Shown here: positions 17,501 to 24,969 of the stretch, piece after piece | Numbering within the stretch: the stretch's first letter is position 1 | Layout: each line of letters starts with the position of its first letter | Source: Rhodococcus rhodnii | Lineage (GTDB): Bacteria; Actinomycetota; Actinomycetes; Mycobacteriales; Pseudonocardiaceae | Assembly: GCA_000720375.1 (NCBI GenBank) | Contig: JOAA01000013.1 | Location: 186,001 to 250,000, forward strand | Length of the DNA: 64,000 nt | Direction: 5' to 3' | The notes under the pieces: generated by a model | What the model was told of the DNA's origin: nothing | Database searches by the model: none | Seen by the model: the letters and a program-made list of their open reading frames with translations, nothing else | Translations under genes and position numbers: made by a program

Positions 17501-17674
17501 GGGAGTTCCTTGCACCCCCAGGAAAACCTGATCACCCGTGAGCAGGGTGATCGCTTCAGCCTGCGTCCGCGCCGGTTGGGCGTGCCCCGGTGGCGATGAA
17601 AACGCTGCTGTCAAAGCGAAAGCGACCGCCCCAGCCACCGGGCCCCGATACCGACCGCGCACGAGTGCCTCCAT
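14504..17674 (-). CDS. Secreted subtilisin-like serine protease (S8 family), large
   Basis: This ~1056-residue exported protease has a signal peptide at the start (GPVAGAVAFALTAAFSSPP, cleavage near HAQPA) and an N-terminal propeptide of ~160 residues (ITLLTGDQVFLGV onwards). The peptidase S8 domain shows all three catalytic residues: Asp in VAVLDTGVDQTHPDL (~203), His in YGHGTHVASIVAG (~235) and Ser in LSGTSMATPHVAGAA (~408), plus the oxyanion Asn in FVIAAGNYGP. About 600 residues of beta-rich C-terminal domains follow, as in large Streptomyces S8 proteases. I start at the ATG at 17674 because it opens the signal peptide; the frame extends 21 codons upstream. Likely role: extracellular protein degradation. 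Confidence 0.9.
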   Translation of the reverse strand: MEALVRGRYRGPVAGAVAFALTAAFSSPPGHAQPARTQAEAITLLTGDQVFLGVQGTPRYLQPAPGRDRQNFSVYQSKGHTFVVPVDAMPLLAKGVLDERLFDVTALQRNGHGKGTVPVIVKYEAGHRPLTAQVTAELPSIDAVALQSTGTDVWSSVRSGGVKKVWLDGKRTAALDHSVPQIGAPTAWQAGYTGKGVTVAVLDTGVDQTHPDLATQEIGEKNFTSSRDNVDRYGHGTHVASIVAGTGAKSGGKYRGVAPDAKILDVKVLGDNGSGADSGIIAGMQWAAEQGVDVINMSLGDFDSPEIDPLEEAVNTLSAKYGTLFVIAAGNYGPLTSTISSPGSADAALTVGAVDRDNKIADFSSRGPREGGGAIKPDITGPGVNIVAALHAAGQIGEPIVDGYTSLSGTSMATPHVAGAAALLAQQHPSLTGAQLKARLVGSSTPTPGLTPFQQGAGRVDSAAVVQQTVSAEPTSASFGHHLWPHTTDPAVTKEITYTNDGPAPVTLDLRMETNAPASLFSISPAQLVVPAGGKATAVATADIRNVPDGGQFGGAIVATGDGQRVRTAIEVDLEVESYDLTLNAIARTGGHADFTSAYLINVDTGDRVFPEATVDGTLTQRLPKGRYLLTSSILGHDPYTHDVLNYPNLTISGPTTIDLDARLAKPISIKLPTAEPAALSLLQVGFERNTYRVSNLSFGGGLDHIGLAQLGPDSDEVLGQLSTSWTVGNDFYGLAWYTKGRFLSGITKEVQPSELATVKVDAGPLLPGQSAAIGATSSPRGRGNWGTGSLTAFTPPGIRTEYYGGENADWARRMNVLGDMGYQGGLDGPPRTYLPGQSYAESFYRGVFGPSFSDNKTDPWVQQRGDTLIAHVPLFGDGAGNAGFSMADKASTKLYRNGELMVESPDAGFVRMTVPQGSARYQLTAEATRSGYARSTHVSASWTFQSDHSSGITALPVSAIRYTPKLDASDKAPTGVLFSVPVHVQTQAGAGPGPQLTSTEVSYDRGVSWQKAALFGDFLLLYHPPGAPSVSFRASAADAAGNTVEQTIIDAYPLA

Positions 17675-17778
17675 GTGATCACTGTGTCGCGGACAGTAAT
17701 GCGCCTCTCGGAGGTCCACAAGAGCCGGACGGAGCACTCCATGAACAGATCACACACACTCATCGGAGGGTGTTCGAG

Positions 17779-18591
17779 CTACCGGCCGATCTCAGCGGAT
17801 TTCAGGCACGCCAGGGTTTCCTCGGGGCTCATCGCCAGCTCACTGATGCGGTCGAGGACGTGCCGGATGTGCGCGGTGCGTTCCGGGTCCTGGGTGTCCT
17901 GCAGGCCGACGAGCGATTCGGCGAACGCGGCGTCGGGCTCGTTCGGATCGTCGAACGACAACAGGATGACCGACCCGTGCAGGCCCTCATGAAGAGTATT
18001 CCGCTGGGGAACTATCTGAATTGTCACATTTGGAAATTCCGCCCTTTCGATGAGGAGGTCGCGCTGCGCCTTGTTCACGCCCTGGTGCAGTACCGGTGCG
18101 TGGATCAATGCGTGCAGTTGCAGGCGAGGATCGGTGCTCAGCCGTTCCTGCTGCTGCATCCGCAGGTCGGTGAACTTCTTGATTGAGCGCTTGCTTGCGT
18201 TGATCGAGCGCTGCGCGTATTCCTCGGTCTGCAGCAGGGTGGGAATGTGGCCGAGCTGGAACTCGTATTTGAGGTCGGCCTCGTCCTCCATGCGGACGTA
18301 GCGGGTGTCCTCGAGGTGGAAATCCCGCCACCACGCGCGCTGCTTCGCGAGCTCCCACAGCTCGATGTACGGCCCATAGTCGCAGCTCAGGACGCCGTAC
18401 GCGTCCAGGAGCATGACCAGCTCGTGGTACGTCGGCAGCTGGCGGCGCTCGATCCGGCTGAGCTTCTTGAACTCGATGTGGACGAGCTCGCCAGCCTCCT
18501 CCTGGGTCAGCCTGTTCTGCTCGCGCAGCTTTTTCAGCTCGCGCTGGAGCTGCCTGCCGTAATAGTTGGGTTCCGGGGTGACGCCTGCCAT
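17779..18591 (-). CDS. XRE-family regulator with DUF5753 domain
   Basis: This 270-residue regulator is of the actinomycete-specific XRE-DUF5753 type. The N-terminal HTH (KKLREQNRLTQEEAGELVHI then EFKKLSRIERRQLPTYHEL) is followed by the DUF5753 domain (FQLGHIPTLLQTEEYAQRSI, QQERLSTDPRLQLHALIHAP, VLHQGVNKAQRDLLIERAE, NVTIQIVPQRNTLHEGLHGS). In Streptomyces such proteins commonly pair with a small DUF397 protein and affect development or antibiotic production; no DUF397 gene is adjacent here. I use the ATG at 18591, preceded by an A/G-rich AAAGAAAGAG; the frame is open 20 codons further. A decayed relative lies immediately upstream on the other strand. Confidence 0.88.
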   Translation of the reverse strand: MAGVTPEPNYYGRQLQRELKKLREQNRLTQEEAGELVHIEFKKLSRIERRQLPTYHELVMLLDAYGVLSCDYGPYIELWELAKQRAWWRDFHLEDTRYVRMEDEADLKYEFQLGHIPTLLQTEEYAQRSINASKRSIKKFTDLRMQQQERLSTDPRLQLHALIHAPVLHQGVNKAQRDLLIERAEFPNVTIQIVPQRNTLHEGLHGSVILLSFDDPNEPDAAFAESLVGLQDTQDPERTAHIRHVLDRISELAMSPEETLACLKSAEIGR

Positions 18592-18755
18592 GACTCTTTC
18601 TTTCGGGTTTGTGGAAATCCCAGTTTTGGATTCGCCATTGAATCCCGGCAAATCGGGAAGATGACCACGGAGAAGCTAGTGGGTGTACTTGCATCAATGG
18701 CATCACCTAATCGTGTACTGTGGGTGTGTGCGCGAATTGGTGCAGACTGTCGGCC

Positions 18756-19002
18756 ATGGAACAAGACCTGAGCCCCGGCTCATTGGTCCGGCGATGGCGG
18801 CTGGGAAAATGCCTGCGAAAGACGAGGGCAGAAGCAGGCAAGACGATCCGTCGCCGAACTTCGTGTATTAGGAGCACAGGATGGGGCGGTGTACCTGGAG
18901 CGCCGGGTTGACTTGGCCAAGTACTCGACAGTGTTCGAATCACTGACCAAGCGGGCACTTTCTGCCGAAGAAACGCGTGACTTCCTGGCTACCCTTGCCT
19001 AG
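18756..19002 (+). pseudogene. XRE-DUF5753 regulator remnant (both ends kept, middle lost)
   Basis: The ATG at 18756 opens a typical DUF5753-regulator N-terminus, MEQDLSPGSLVRRWRLGKCL then RKTRAEAGKTI, which breaks off near 18845. In another frame the sequence resumes with AVYLERRVDLAKYSTVFES then LTKRALSAEETRDFLATLA and a TAG at 19000-19002, which is the usual C-terminal end of this family. About 200 residues of HTH and sensor domain are missing, and the junction is out of frame (247 bases in total). This is the relic of a deletion and is not expected to make a regulator. Confidence 0.65.
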
Positions 19003-19050
19003 TCCCAGCTCGGCGGGACAGCAAGAACAGCGATGGCGGCGTTCTGAGGT

Positions 19051-19788
19051 TCACCGCTGCTCAGTGGCAGAGGTTCCTCGAGTCTCAGTGACCGCCGGTG
19101 CGGAGGCCACCAGCTTGATCAACTGCCAGATGGCCTCCGACCCACCCACCATGTGCTGAGCCTGCCGGGCGACCACAGCCAACGGCAGCCGCCCCGGATC
19201 GTCCAGCACCGCCTGGAAATACCGCGCATCCGGGTGCCGTTCCAACGCATGCCTCGCGTACTCCACAGCGAGGAACTCCGCCTGCTCCGCGGAAACCTCG
19301 TCAATCAAGTTCACCAGCACCTGCGGGTCCACGCGTTCGGCCGTCTCCAGCAGGTGGATCAACTGCCACGTCGCCTCCTGGCCCCCGGAGAACAGCCGGA
19401 CGACGTTCTGCGCCTCGGCCGCCACCGTCTTCACCGTGACGTTCTTCAGCTCGCCGCGGCTCAGTCCTTCCCGCACCAGTTCCCGTTGCCAGCAGACCGA
19501 CACCGCCAGCACACCGACCCACATGATCTCCTCGGCGAGGCGGCTACCGGAAATCCTGATTTTGGCGTGTGCGGCACTCGCGTCGGCGAGCGCGGTCATG
19601 CTCGCCTCGCCGTCGAACAGCGCTTTCGCCGTGCCCAGATAGATCGCGGCGAGATCCTGCTGTTCGGGCGTCAGTTCCTCGTGGCAGACCTCGTGCGCGT
19701 GTACGGCGTAATCCAGCGACAGCACCTTTCCGCGCAACGGGTCCACCGTGCGCAGCTGCTGTTCCAGGACCTTGGGGACGCTGATCAC
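19051..19788 (-). CDS. Hypothetical helical protein with an internal repeat
   Basis: I do not recognise this 245-residue protein. It is soluble, with no signal peptide or membrane helix, and looks mostly helical. A short motif occurs twice: FSGGQEATWQLIHLLETAE around residue 135 and MVGGSEAIWQLIKLVASAP near 215, each preceded by a VV/AQ helix, which suggests tandem helical repeats. The GTG start has TAGAAT (19796-19801 on this strand) ending seven bases upstream, so it is probably leaderless and the start is supported. It is divergent from the DASS transporter gene. Confidence 0.65.
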   Translation of the reverse strand: MISVPKVLEQQLRTVDPLRGKVLSLDYAVHAHEVCHEELTPEQQDLAAIYLGTAKALFDGEASMTALADASAAHAKIRISGSRLAEEIMWVGVLAVSVCWQRELVREGLSRGELKNVTVKTVAAEAQNVVRLFSGGQEATWQLIHLLETAERVDPQVLVNLIDEVSAEQAEFLAVEYARHALERHPDARYFQAVLDDPGRLPLAVVARQAQHMVGGSEAIWQLIKLVASAPAVTETRGTSATEQR

Positions 19789-19871
19789 AAGGCGGATTCT
19801 ATTTGTCCCATTTCACCCACGCGGTGTGTCACCCTTAATGACCATCGACCCAGCGTGGATGGGAGGCGGTC

Positions 19872-21470
19872 ATGGACGATCGAACCCGAAATCGCACGGA
19901 CGTGGACAGCGCGTTGCTCGGTCACGCGACCTACCGGAGCCTCGGTGAGCAGAAGCTCTCCCCGGCCGAGGAACGCTTCGAAAAAGGGCGGCGGACCGTG
20001 GGGCTCTGGCTCGCTCCGCTGATCACCATCGTTTTCCTGGCGTTACCGCTCGACTTGGCCGGCAACCAGCAAACCCTCGCGGGCATCCTGCTCGGCGTCA
20101 TCGTCCTGTGGATCACCGAGGCGGTCCCGATCCCGATCGGCGGCCTGCTCGGCGTCGCCGCGATCGTGGTGCTGCAGGTCGTGCCGGCCGAGGACGCGCT
20201 CGAGCCGTTCGGCTCGTCGACCATCTTCACGTTCATCGGGGCCTTCATCCTGGCCCAGGCGATGCTGAAACACGGCATCGCCCGCCGCTTCGCGTTCAAG
20301 ATCCTCGCGTTGCCCCGCGTCGGCGGCTCGACGTTCGGCGTGATCATCGCGTTCGGCGGGATCACGTGTGCGCTGTCGGCGTTCGTGTCCAACACCGCGA
20401 CCGTGGCCATGCTCCTGCCGACCGCGATCGGGATCCTGGCCGTGATCGCGAAACTCTTGCAGGACCGAGGTCTCGTCGAGGCGGACTTCGATCCGCTGCG
20501 CCTGCGCGTCGGCGCGGCCCTGCTGTTGATGCTCGCGTACGGCGCCAGCGTCGGCGGATTGCTGACGCCGGTCGGCAGCCCGCCGAACCTGATCGGGCGT
20601 GGCCTGATCGAACAGGCGACCGGCCAGCGGATCTCGTTCGCCGAATGGTTCCTGATCGCCCTGCCGATCTGCGCGTTGATGTTCGTGGTGCTCGCGGTGG
20701 TCCTGCTGTTGCTCAACCGCCCGGAGATCCGGCGCATCGAGGGCGTGCAGGAGTACATCGCCGAAGAACGCGCCAAGATGGGCCCGTTGTCGCGCGCCGA
20801 GAAGAACACCCTGATCGCCTTCGGCATCACCGTCGCGCTCTGGATCACCCCAGGCATCATCGCCGTGATCTTCGGCAACGACTCGTCGGTGTACGACGCG
20901 GTCAGCGGACGGCTGAACGAAGGAATCGTCGCGGTGCTCGGCGCGTCACTGCTCTACCTGCTGCCGACGGACTGGTCTCGCCGTGAGTTCACGCTTCGCT
21001 GGCGCGACGCGGCCGAGATCGACTGGGGCACGATCCTGCTGTTCGGAACCGGCATCATCTTCGGGTCCCTGCTGGCCAGCACCGGCCTGGCCAAGACGCT
21101 GGGCCAGTCGGCGTCCAACGCGCTCGGCCTGAGCAGTACCGTGACGATCACGATCTTCGCGGTGCTGCTGGCGGTGATCGTGTCGGAGACGACGAGCAAT
21201 ACGGCGTCGGCGTCGGTGGTGGTTCCGATCATCATCCCGATCGCCGTGGCAGCGGGGGCGAATCCGTTCATTCCCGCACTGGCCGCGACTTTCGCGGCGT
21301 CGTTCGGCTTCATGCTGCCGGTGTCCACGCCGCAGAACGCCGTGGTCTACGGCTCGGGAGCGGTATCGATCACCCGGATGATCCGCTCGGGCGTGTCATT
21401 CGACGTGCTCGGCGCGATCCTGATCCTGCTCGCACTGCCGATCATGGTCTCGCTACTCGGTCTGGCCTAG
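19872..21470 (+). CDS. DASS/SLC13-family sodium:anion (dicarboxylate) symporter
   Basis: This 532-residue membrane protein is of the divalent anion:Na+ symporter family, which imports C4-dicarboxylates, citrate or sulfate with sodium. After a ~45-residue hydrophilic N-terminus come about 11-12 membrane segments. Both SNT signature motifs that form the sodium and substrate sites are present: SNTATVAMLLPTAIG (~172) and TTSNTASASVVVPI (~441), along with LLTPVGSPPNLIGRGLIE and LPVSTPQNAVVYGSG. A GGGAGG lies five bases before the ATG. Downstream a perfect inverted repeat at 21477-21520 separates it from the convergent gene. SNT followed by an uncharged residue and the PPNLI loop fit a dicarboxylate carrier, but the anion cannot be fixed. 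Confidence 0.9.
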   Translation: MDDRTRNRTDVDSALLGHATYRSLGEQKLSPAEERFEKGRRTVGLWLAPLITIVFLALPLDLAGNQQTLAGILLGVIVLWITEAVPIPIGGLLGVAAIVVLQVVPAEDALEPFGSSTIFTFIGAFILAQAMLKHGIARRFAFKILALPRVGGSTFGVIIAFGGITCALSAFVSNTATVAMLLPTAIGILAVIAKLLQDRGLVEADFDPLRLRVGAALLLMLAYGASVGGLLTPVGSPPNLIGRGLIEQATGQRISFAEWFLIALPICALMFVVLAVVLLLLNRPEIRRIEGVQEYIAEERAKMGPLSRAEKNTLIAFGITVALWITPGIIAVIFGNDSSVYDAVSGRLNEGIVAVLGASLLYLLPTDWSRREFTLRWRDAAEIDWGTILLFGTGIIFGSLLASTGLAKTLGQSASNALGLSSTVTITIFAVLLAVIVSETTSNTASASVVVPIIIPIAVAAGANPFIPALAATFAASFGFMLPVSTPQNAVVYGSGAVSITRMIRSGVSFDVLGAILILLALPIMVSLLGLA

Positions 21471-21476
21471 AAAAGC

Positions 21477-21520
21477 TCGTGAGTGTTTCGTCCGGTTAGA
21501 ACCGGACGAAACACTCACGA
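21477..21520. terminator. 44-bp near-continuous palindrome between convergent genes
   Basis: Arms of 21 bases, TCGTGAGTGTTTCGTCCGGT plus one T, pair perfectly with the following sequence around a 2-base AG loop. It lies between the stops of the DASS gene (+) and the beta-structure protein gene (-), so a bidirectional terminator is the natural reading. A related palindrome with the same outer motif (GTGAGTGTTT / AAACACTCAC) occurs at 50955-51000, where the flanking genes diverge, so it may instead be a dispersed palindromic repeat family that serves as a terminator here. Confidence 0.75.
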
Positions 21521-21527
21521 TCATCTT

Positions 21528-22496
21528 TCAGAGACGAGCCTTGCCCTTGGCAGCAGCCGCGTCGTTGGCGGCAGCCGAACGGGCCGCGGCCCGCTCAGCC
21601 GCAGAGCTCTCCCGCTCAGCAGCCGCCAGACCACGAGCGGCGGCCGGTGCGGCGGATTCACCGGCGATGCCACCGCGGATCTTGTTGTTCGTGGCGACCT
21701 CGGTCACCGGGCTGTTCGCAGTCAGCTGCAGCTGACCGTTGATGATGTTGTCGTCCAGCGTGGAGCGGCCGGTGGTGTTGGAGATCGCGACGTCCCTGGC
21801 GAAGTAGCCGCCCGACGCGCACGAGTCCAGCCCGCCGTTCGGGCCGAGCTGCACGCCGCCCTGGTTGCCCGCGAAGGTCGCCTTGCCCTGAACCGCGCTG
21901 CCGCAGACCACGCTGCCGTTGGCGTTGTTCAGCACCGAGAGCGTCCCGTCGACGAAGACGTTCTTCACGTCCGTGAAGTACGCGCCGTTCGTGCTCAGGT
22001 TGCCGGTCACCTCGCTGTCGGTCACGCTGACCTCGCCGACCTGCGCGTTGATGTTCCCGTCGACCTTCGAGCCCGCCTCGACGAACAGGAAGCCCTCGAC
22101 CGGCTGGGAACCCTTGGGCTGCGTCACGATCCGTGCGGTGTCGGTGTTGCGCAGGTACATGCCGAAGCCGCCGGCCGCCAGGGTCACGTCGCCGTCGACC
22201 CGGGTGTCCACCGAGTCGAAGTAGGCGTTCGCGGCCACCTGGACCTCGCCGTTGACGGTGCCGCCCTTGATGATCAGGTTGGCGTCCTTGGCGACCCGGA
22301 CATTTCCGGTGATGGTCGTGCCCTGCAGGGAGCAGGACTCGCCCGGCGGCACGTAGAGGTCGCTCGGCACCGTCACGGCGCCGCCCGTACCGACGCAGTA
22401 CATGACCAGATCGGCGTTCGCCGGCGCGGCCATCATCACGGACGCGGTGACCAGTGCGCTCAGGGTCGCGAGCGCTGATGCGGTCCGTCTAGCCAT
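21528..22496 (-). CDS. Exported beta-structure (repeat) protein with Ala-rich tail
   Basis: This 322-residue secreted protein has a signal peptide (TASALATLSALVTASVMMAA, cleavage after PANA). The mature part is a series of short irregular repeats of the type G-x-V-x-V-A-x-x-A (TITGNVRVAKDANLIIKGGT, VNGEVQVAANAYF, RVDGDVTLAAGGFGMYL, VDGNINAQVGEVSVTDSEVT), which resembles a beta-helix or bactofilin-like solenoid and includes four cysteines. The last ~45 residues are an Ala/Arg/Glu-rich tail (AAERESSAAERAAARSAAAN), probably disordered or helical. It is last in the row of four exported-protein genes and follows the cupredoxin gene by 30 bases. Function unknown; a surface scaffold is one guess. 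Confidence 0.7.
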   Translation of the reverse strand: MARRTASALATLSALVTASVMMAAPANADLVMYCVGTGGAVTVPSDLYVPPGESCSLQGTTITGNVRVAKDANLIIKGGTVNGEVQVAANAYFDSVDTRVDGDVTLAAGGFGMYLRNTDTARIVTQPKGSQPVEGFLFVEAGSKVDGNINAQVGEVSVTDSEVTGNLSTNGAYFTDVKNVFVDGTLSVLNNANGSVVCGSAVQGKATFAGNQGGVQLGPNGGLDSCASGGYFARDVAISNTTGRSTLDDNIINGQLQLTANSPVTEVATNNKIRGGIAGESAAPAAARGLAAAERESSAAERAAARSAAANDAAAAKGKARL

Positions 22497-22526
22497 CTTT
22501 GTTCTCCCTGCTGCGTTGAAAGGAAA

Positions 22527-24899
22527 CTACCTGCCGATGTCGGATCGCGAGGCGGCGCGCACGATCGTGCCCGCATCCCGGCGGGACAGCACGCCACGGG
22601 TCACCAGCTCGGCGGTGACGGTGTCGACGTGCCTGACGAATTCCCCGTGGCTGGGCCAGTCGCGGTACTGGTCCACGAGATCGCTGACGGTGCAGCCGTT
22701 CCCGGTGTCCACATTGGCCACACCGGTGTCGTCACGTTCGATGATCACGGTTTCCCGGGTGTCGGAGTTCGGGCAGGCGTCCGATCCCGGCTCGACGACC
22801 GTGAAGGACACCGACTTCTCCGGTGCGACGTTGCCCGCGTTGTCGCTGGCCCGGTACTTCACGGTGTGCGCGCCCTTGGCGCTGACCGGGAAGGTGTTCA
22901 GGTACTGCTGCCAGTTGCCGTTGTCCAGCGAGTACTCGATCAGCTGCACGCCCGACTGGCTGTCGGTCGCGGTGATCGTCACCGCCGCGCTGTCGATGTA
23001 GTTCCCGTTGGGGTCCTTGGGGCCTGCGACTGTCGCGTTGGTCACCGGCGCGGTGGTGTCCGGTGCCGCGACGATCGTGAAGCTCGCCATTCCTTCGGCC
23101 GACACGTTGCCGGCGTTGTCGGTCGCCCGGTAGTGGATCATGTGGGCGCCCGCCGCGGTCACCTCCACAGGTGCCGTGTACGGAGTCCAGTTTCCACTGT
23201 CCAGCTTGTACTCGGTGGACTTCACGCCGGACTCGGCATCGGTCGCGGTGATCGTGACCGTTGCCTTGCTGATGTAGTTGCCGTTCGGGTCCTTGTCACC
23301 CGCGACAGCTGAGGTCACCGTCGGGGGAGTGGTGTCCCGAGGCGCCTCGACGACCGTGAAGTTGACCGTCTTCTCCGGTGCGACGTTGTTCTGGTTGTCC
23401 GTGGCGCGGTACGTGACCGTGTGGGCGCCGAGCGCGGTCACCTCGACCGGTGCCGTGTACGGAGTCCAGTTTCCACTGTCCAGCTTGTACTCGGTGGACT
23501 TCACCCCGGACTGGCTGTCCGTGGCCGTGACCGTGACGGTCGCCTTGGTGATGTAGTTGCCCTGCGGGTCCTTGTCTCCGGCGACTGTCGCGTTCGTCGT
23601 CGGGGGAGTCGTGTCCACTGGTGGGATGACCACAGTGAAGTTGACGGAACCCTCTGGCGAGACGTTGTTGGCGTTGTCGGTCGCGCGGTACGCGACGGTG
23701 TGTGCCCCGGCGGTCGTCACCTCGACCGGTGCTGTGTAAGGCGTCCAGTTGCCGTTGTCCACTTTGTACTCGGTGGACTTGATGCCGGACTGGGCGTCCG
23801 TGGCGGTGACCGTGACGGTGGCTTTGTTGATGTAGTTGCCTTGCGGGTCCTTGTCGCCGGCAACCGTGGCGTTCACCGTCGGAGGTGTCGTGTCCGGCGG
23901 CGCCACGATGGTGATGTGCACCATGCCTTCCGGCGACACGTTGTTGGCGTTGTCCGTGGCCCGGTAGGACACCATGTGCATGCCGTTGCCGGTCACCTCG
24001 ACCGGTGCCGTGTATGGCGTCCAGTTGCCATTGTCCACTTTATACTCAGTGGACTTGACGCCCGACTCGGTGTCGGTGGCGGTGAGGGCGACGGTGGCTT
24101 TGTTGATGTAGTTGCCCTGCGGGTCCTTGTCTCCGGTGACTGTCGCGTTGACTGTCGGGGGAGTGGAGTCCCGCGGCGGTTCGACGACCCGGAACTGGGT
24201 CGAACCGGTCGGCGAGACGTTGCCGGCGTTGTCCGTCGCGCGGTACTGCACGGAGTGATCGCCCACAGCCGTCACGTCGAACGGCTGCGTGTACGGCTGC
24301 CAACTCTGGTCGTCGATCTGGTACTCGACCGACTTCACACCGGACTGGGCGTCCGACGCGTTCACGGCCACTGTCGCCTTGCCGACGTAGTTGCCGTTGG
24401 TGTCCTTGGTTCCCGTGACCGTCGCGTTGACCGTCGGCGGCGTGGTGTCCGGCCCGCCGTCGGTCACGATCAACTCGCCCTGCATGGCTGTGTGACCGGG
24501 GAAGGTGCAGTGGAACCGGTACTTGCCCTTGGTCAGCGTGACGGTCGCTTCCCAGTAGCCTTCGTTCTCGTCGCCGGGGCTCGCGACGATGTTGAGCGCT
24601 ACATCATGGTTGTAGCCAGGGGTTTCCTGGTCGAACGTGAGCGTGTGGGTGATGGTGCTGCCGGTTCGCAGGCTGTTCTCGAAGATGATCTTCGTAACAC
24701 CGGCTACGGCGGTGCTCGGCTGCGTCTTGTACCGCGTCTGGTCGTTGTCGGCGGTCCAGGTCAGCACTTGTTCCTGGGCCTGGACGGGCTGAGGAGGGGG
24801 AGCCGGGGCCGGTGCGGGCACCGCGGACGCCGGAATCGCCACCGCGATGGATGTCACCATCAGCGCGCCGGCCACCCCAGCGATCAAGCGTCGAATCAT
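22527..24899 (-). CDS. Exported cupredoxin with six Ig-like repeats and a C-terminal GNGCT module
   Basis: This secreted protein has ~790 residues. The signal peptide is IRRLIAGVAGALMVTSIAVA. Residues ~45-155 are a plastocyanin-like cupredoxin with apparent type I copper ligands (His in THTLTF or YNHDV, then Cys, His and Met in HCTFPGHTAMQG). Six tandem ~92-residue Ig-like/OmpL47-type repeats follow (~157-705), each beginning like DTTPPTVNATV and containing SGVKSTEYK, NWTPYTAPVEVT and YRATDNANNVSPE; the inner copies are nearly identical. Residues ~708-790 form a module with GNGCTVSDLVDQY and HGEFVRHV, also present in the large neighbour protein. The start at 24899 has GGAAGG six bases upstream. 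It probably carries electrons or copper at the cell surface, with the repeats as a stalk. Confidence 0.85.
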   Translation of the reverse strand: MIRRLIAGVAGALMVTSIAVAIPASAVPAPAPAPPPQPVQAQEQVLTWTADNDQTRYKTQPSTAVAGVTKIIFENSLRTGSTITHTLTFDQETPGYNHDVALNIVASPGDENEGYWEATVTLTKGKYRFHCTFPGHTAMQGELIVTDGGPDTTPPTVNATVTGTKDTNGNYVGKATVAVNASDAQSGVKSVEYQIDDQSWQPYTQPFDVTAVGDHSVQYRATDNAGNVSPTGSTQFRVVEPPRDSTPPTVNATVTGDKDPQGNYINKATVALTATDTESGVKSTEYKVDNGNWTPYTAPVEVTGNGMHMVSYRATDNANNVSPEGMVHITIVAPPDTTPPTVNATVAGDKDPQGNYINKATVTVTATDAQSGIKSTEYKVDNGNWTPYTAPVEVTTAGAHTVAYRATDNANNVSPEGSVNFTVVIPPVDTTPPTTNATVAGDKDPQGNYITKATVTVTATDSQSGVKSTEYKLDSGNWTPYTAPVEVTALGAHTVTYRATDNQNNVAPEKTVNFTVVEAPRDTTPPTVTSAVAGDKDPNGNYISKATVTITATDAESGVKSTEYKLDSGNWTPYTAPVEVTAAGAHMIHYRATDNAGNVSAEGMASFTIVAAPDTTAPVTNATVAGPKDPNGNYIDSAAVTITATDSQSGVQLIEYSLDNGNWQQYLNTFPVSAKGAHTVKYRASDNAGNVAPEKSVSFTVVEPGSDACPNSDTRETVIIERDDTGVANVDTGNGCTVSDLVDQYRDWPSHGEFVRHVDTVTAELVTRGVLSRRDAGTIVRAASRSDIGR

Positions 24900-24923
24900 G
24901 CTGAACCTTCCGTGAGTGCGCCG

Positions 24924-24962
24924 GACCGGCCGGTGCGCCGAGAAGGGGCGCACCGGCCGGTC
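24924..24962. terminator. Strong hairpin between the 1323-residue protein gene and the cupredoxin gene
   Basis: GACCGGCCGGTGCGCC pairs perfectly with GGCGCACCGGCCGGTC around a 7-base GAGAAGG loop: 16 G/C-rich base pairs without a T-tract, typical of actinomycete terminators. It begins seven bases after one gene's stop and lies 25 bases before the next start, in the direction of transcription, so it should end or attenuate the upstream transcript. Confidence 0.8.
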
Positions 24963-24969
24963 GTGGCCG

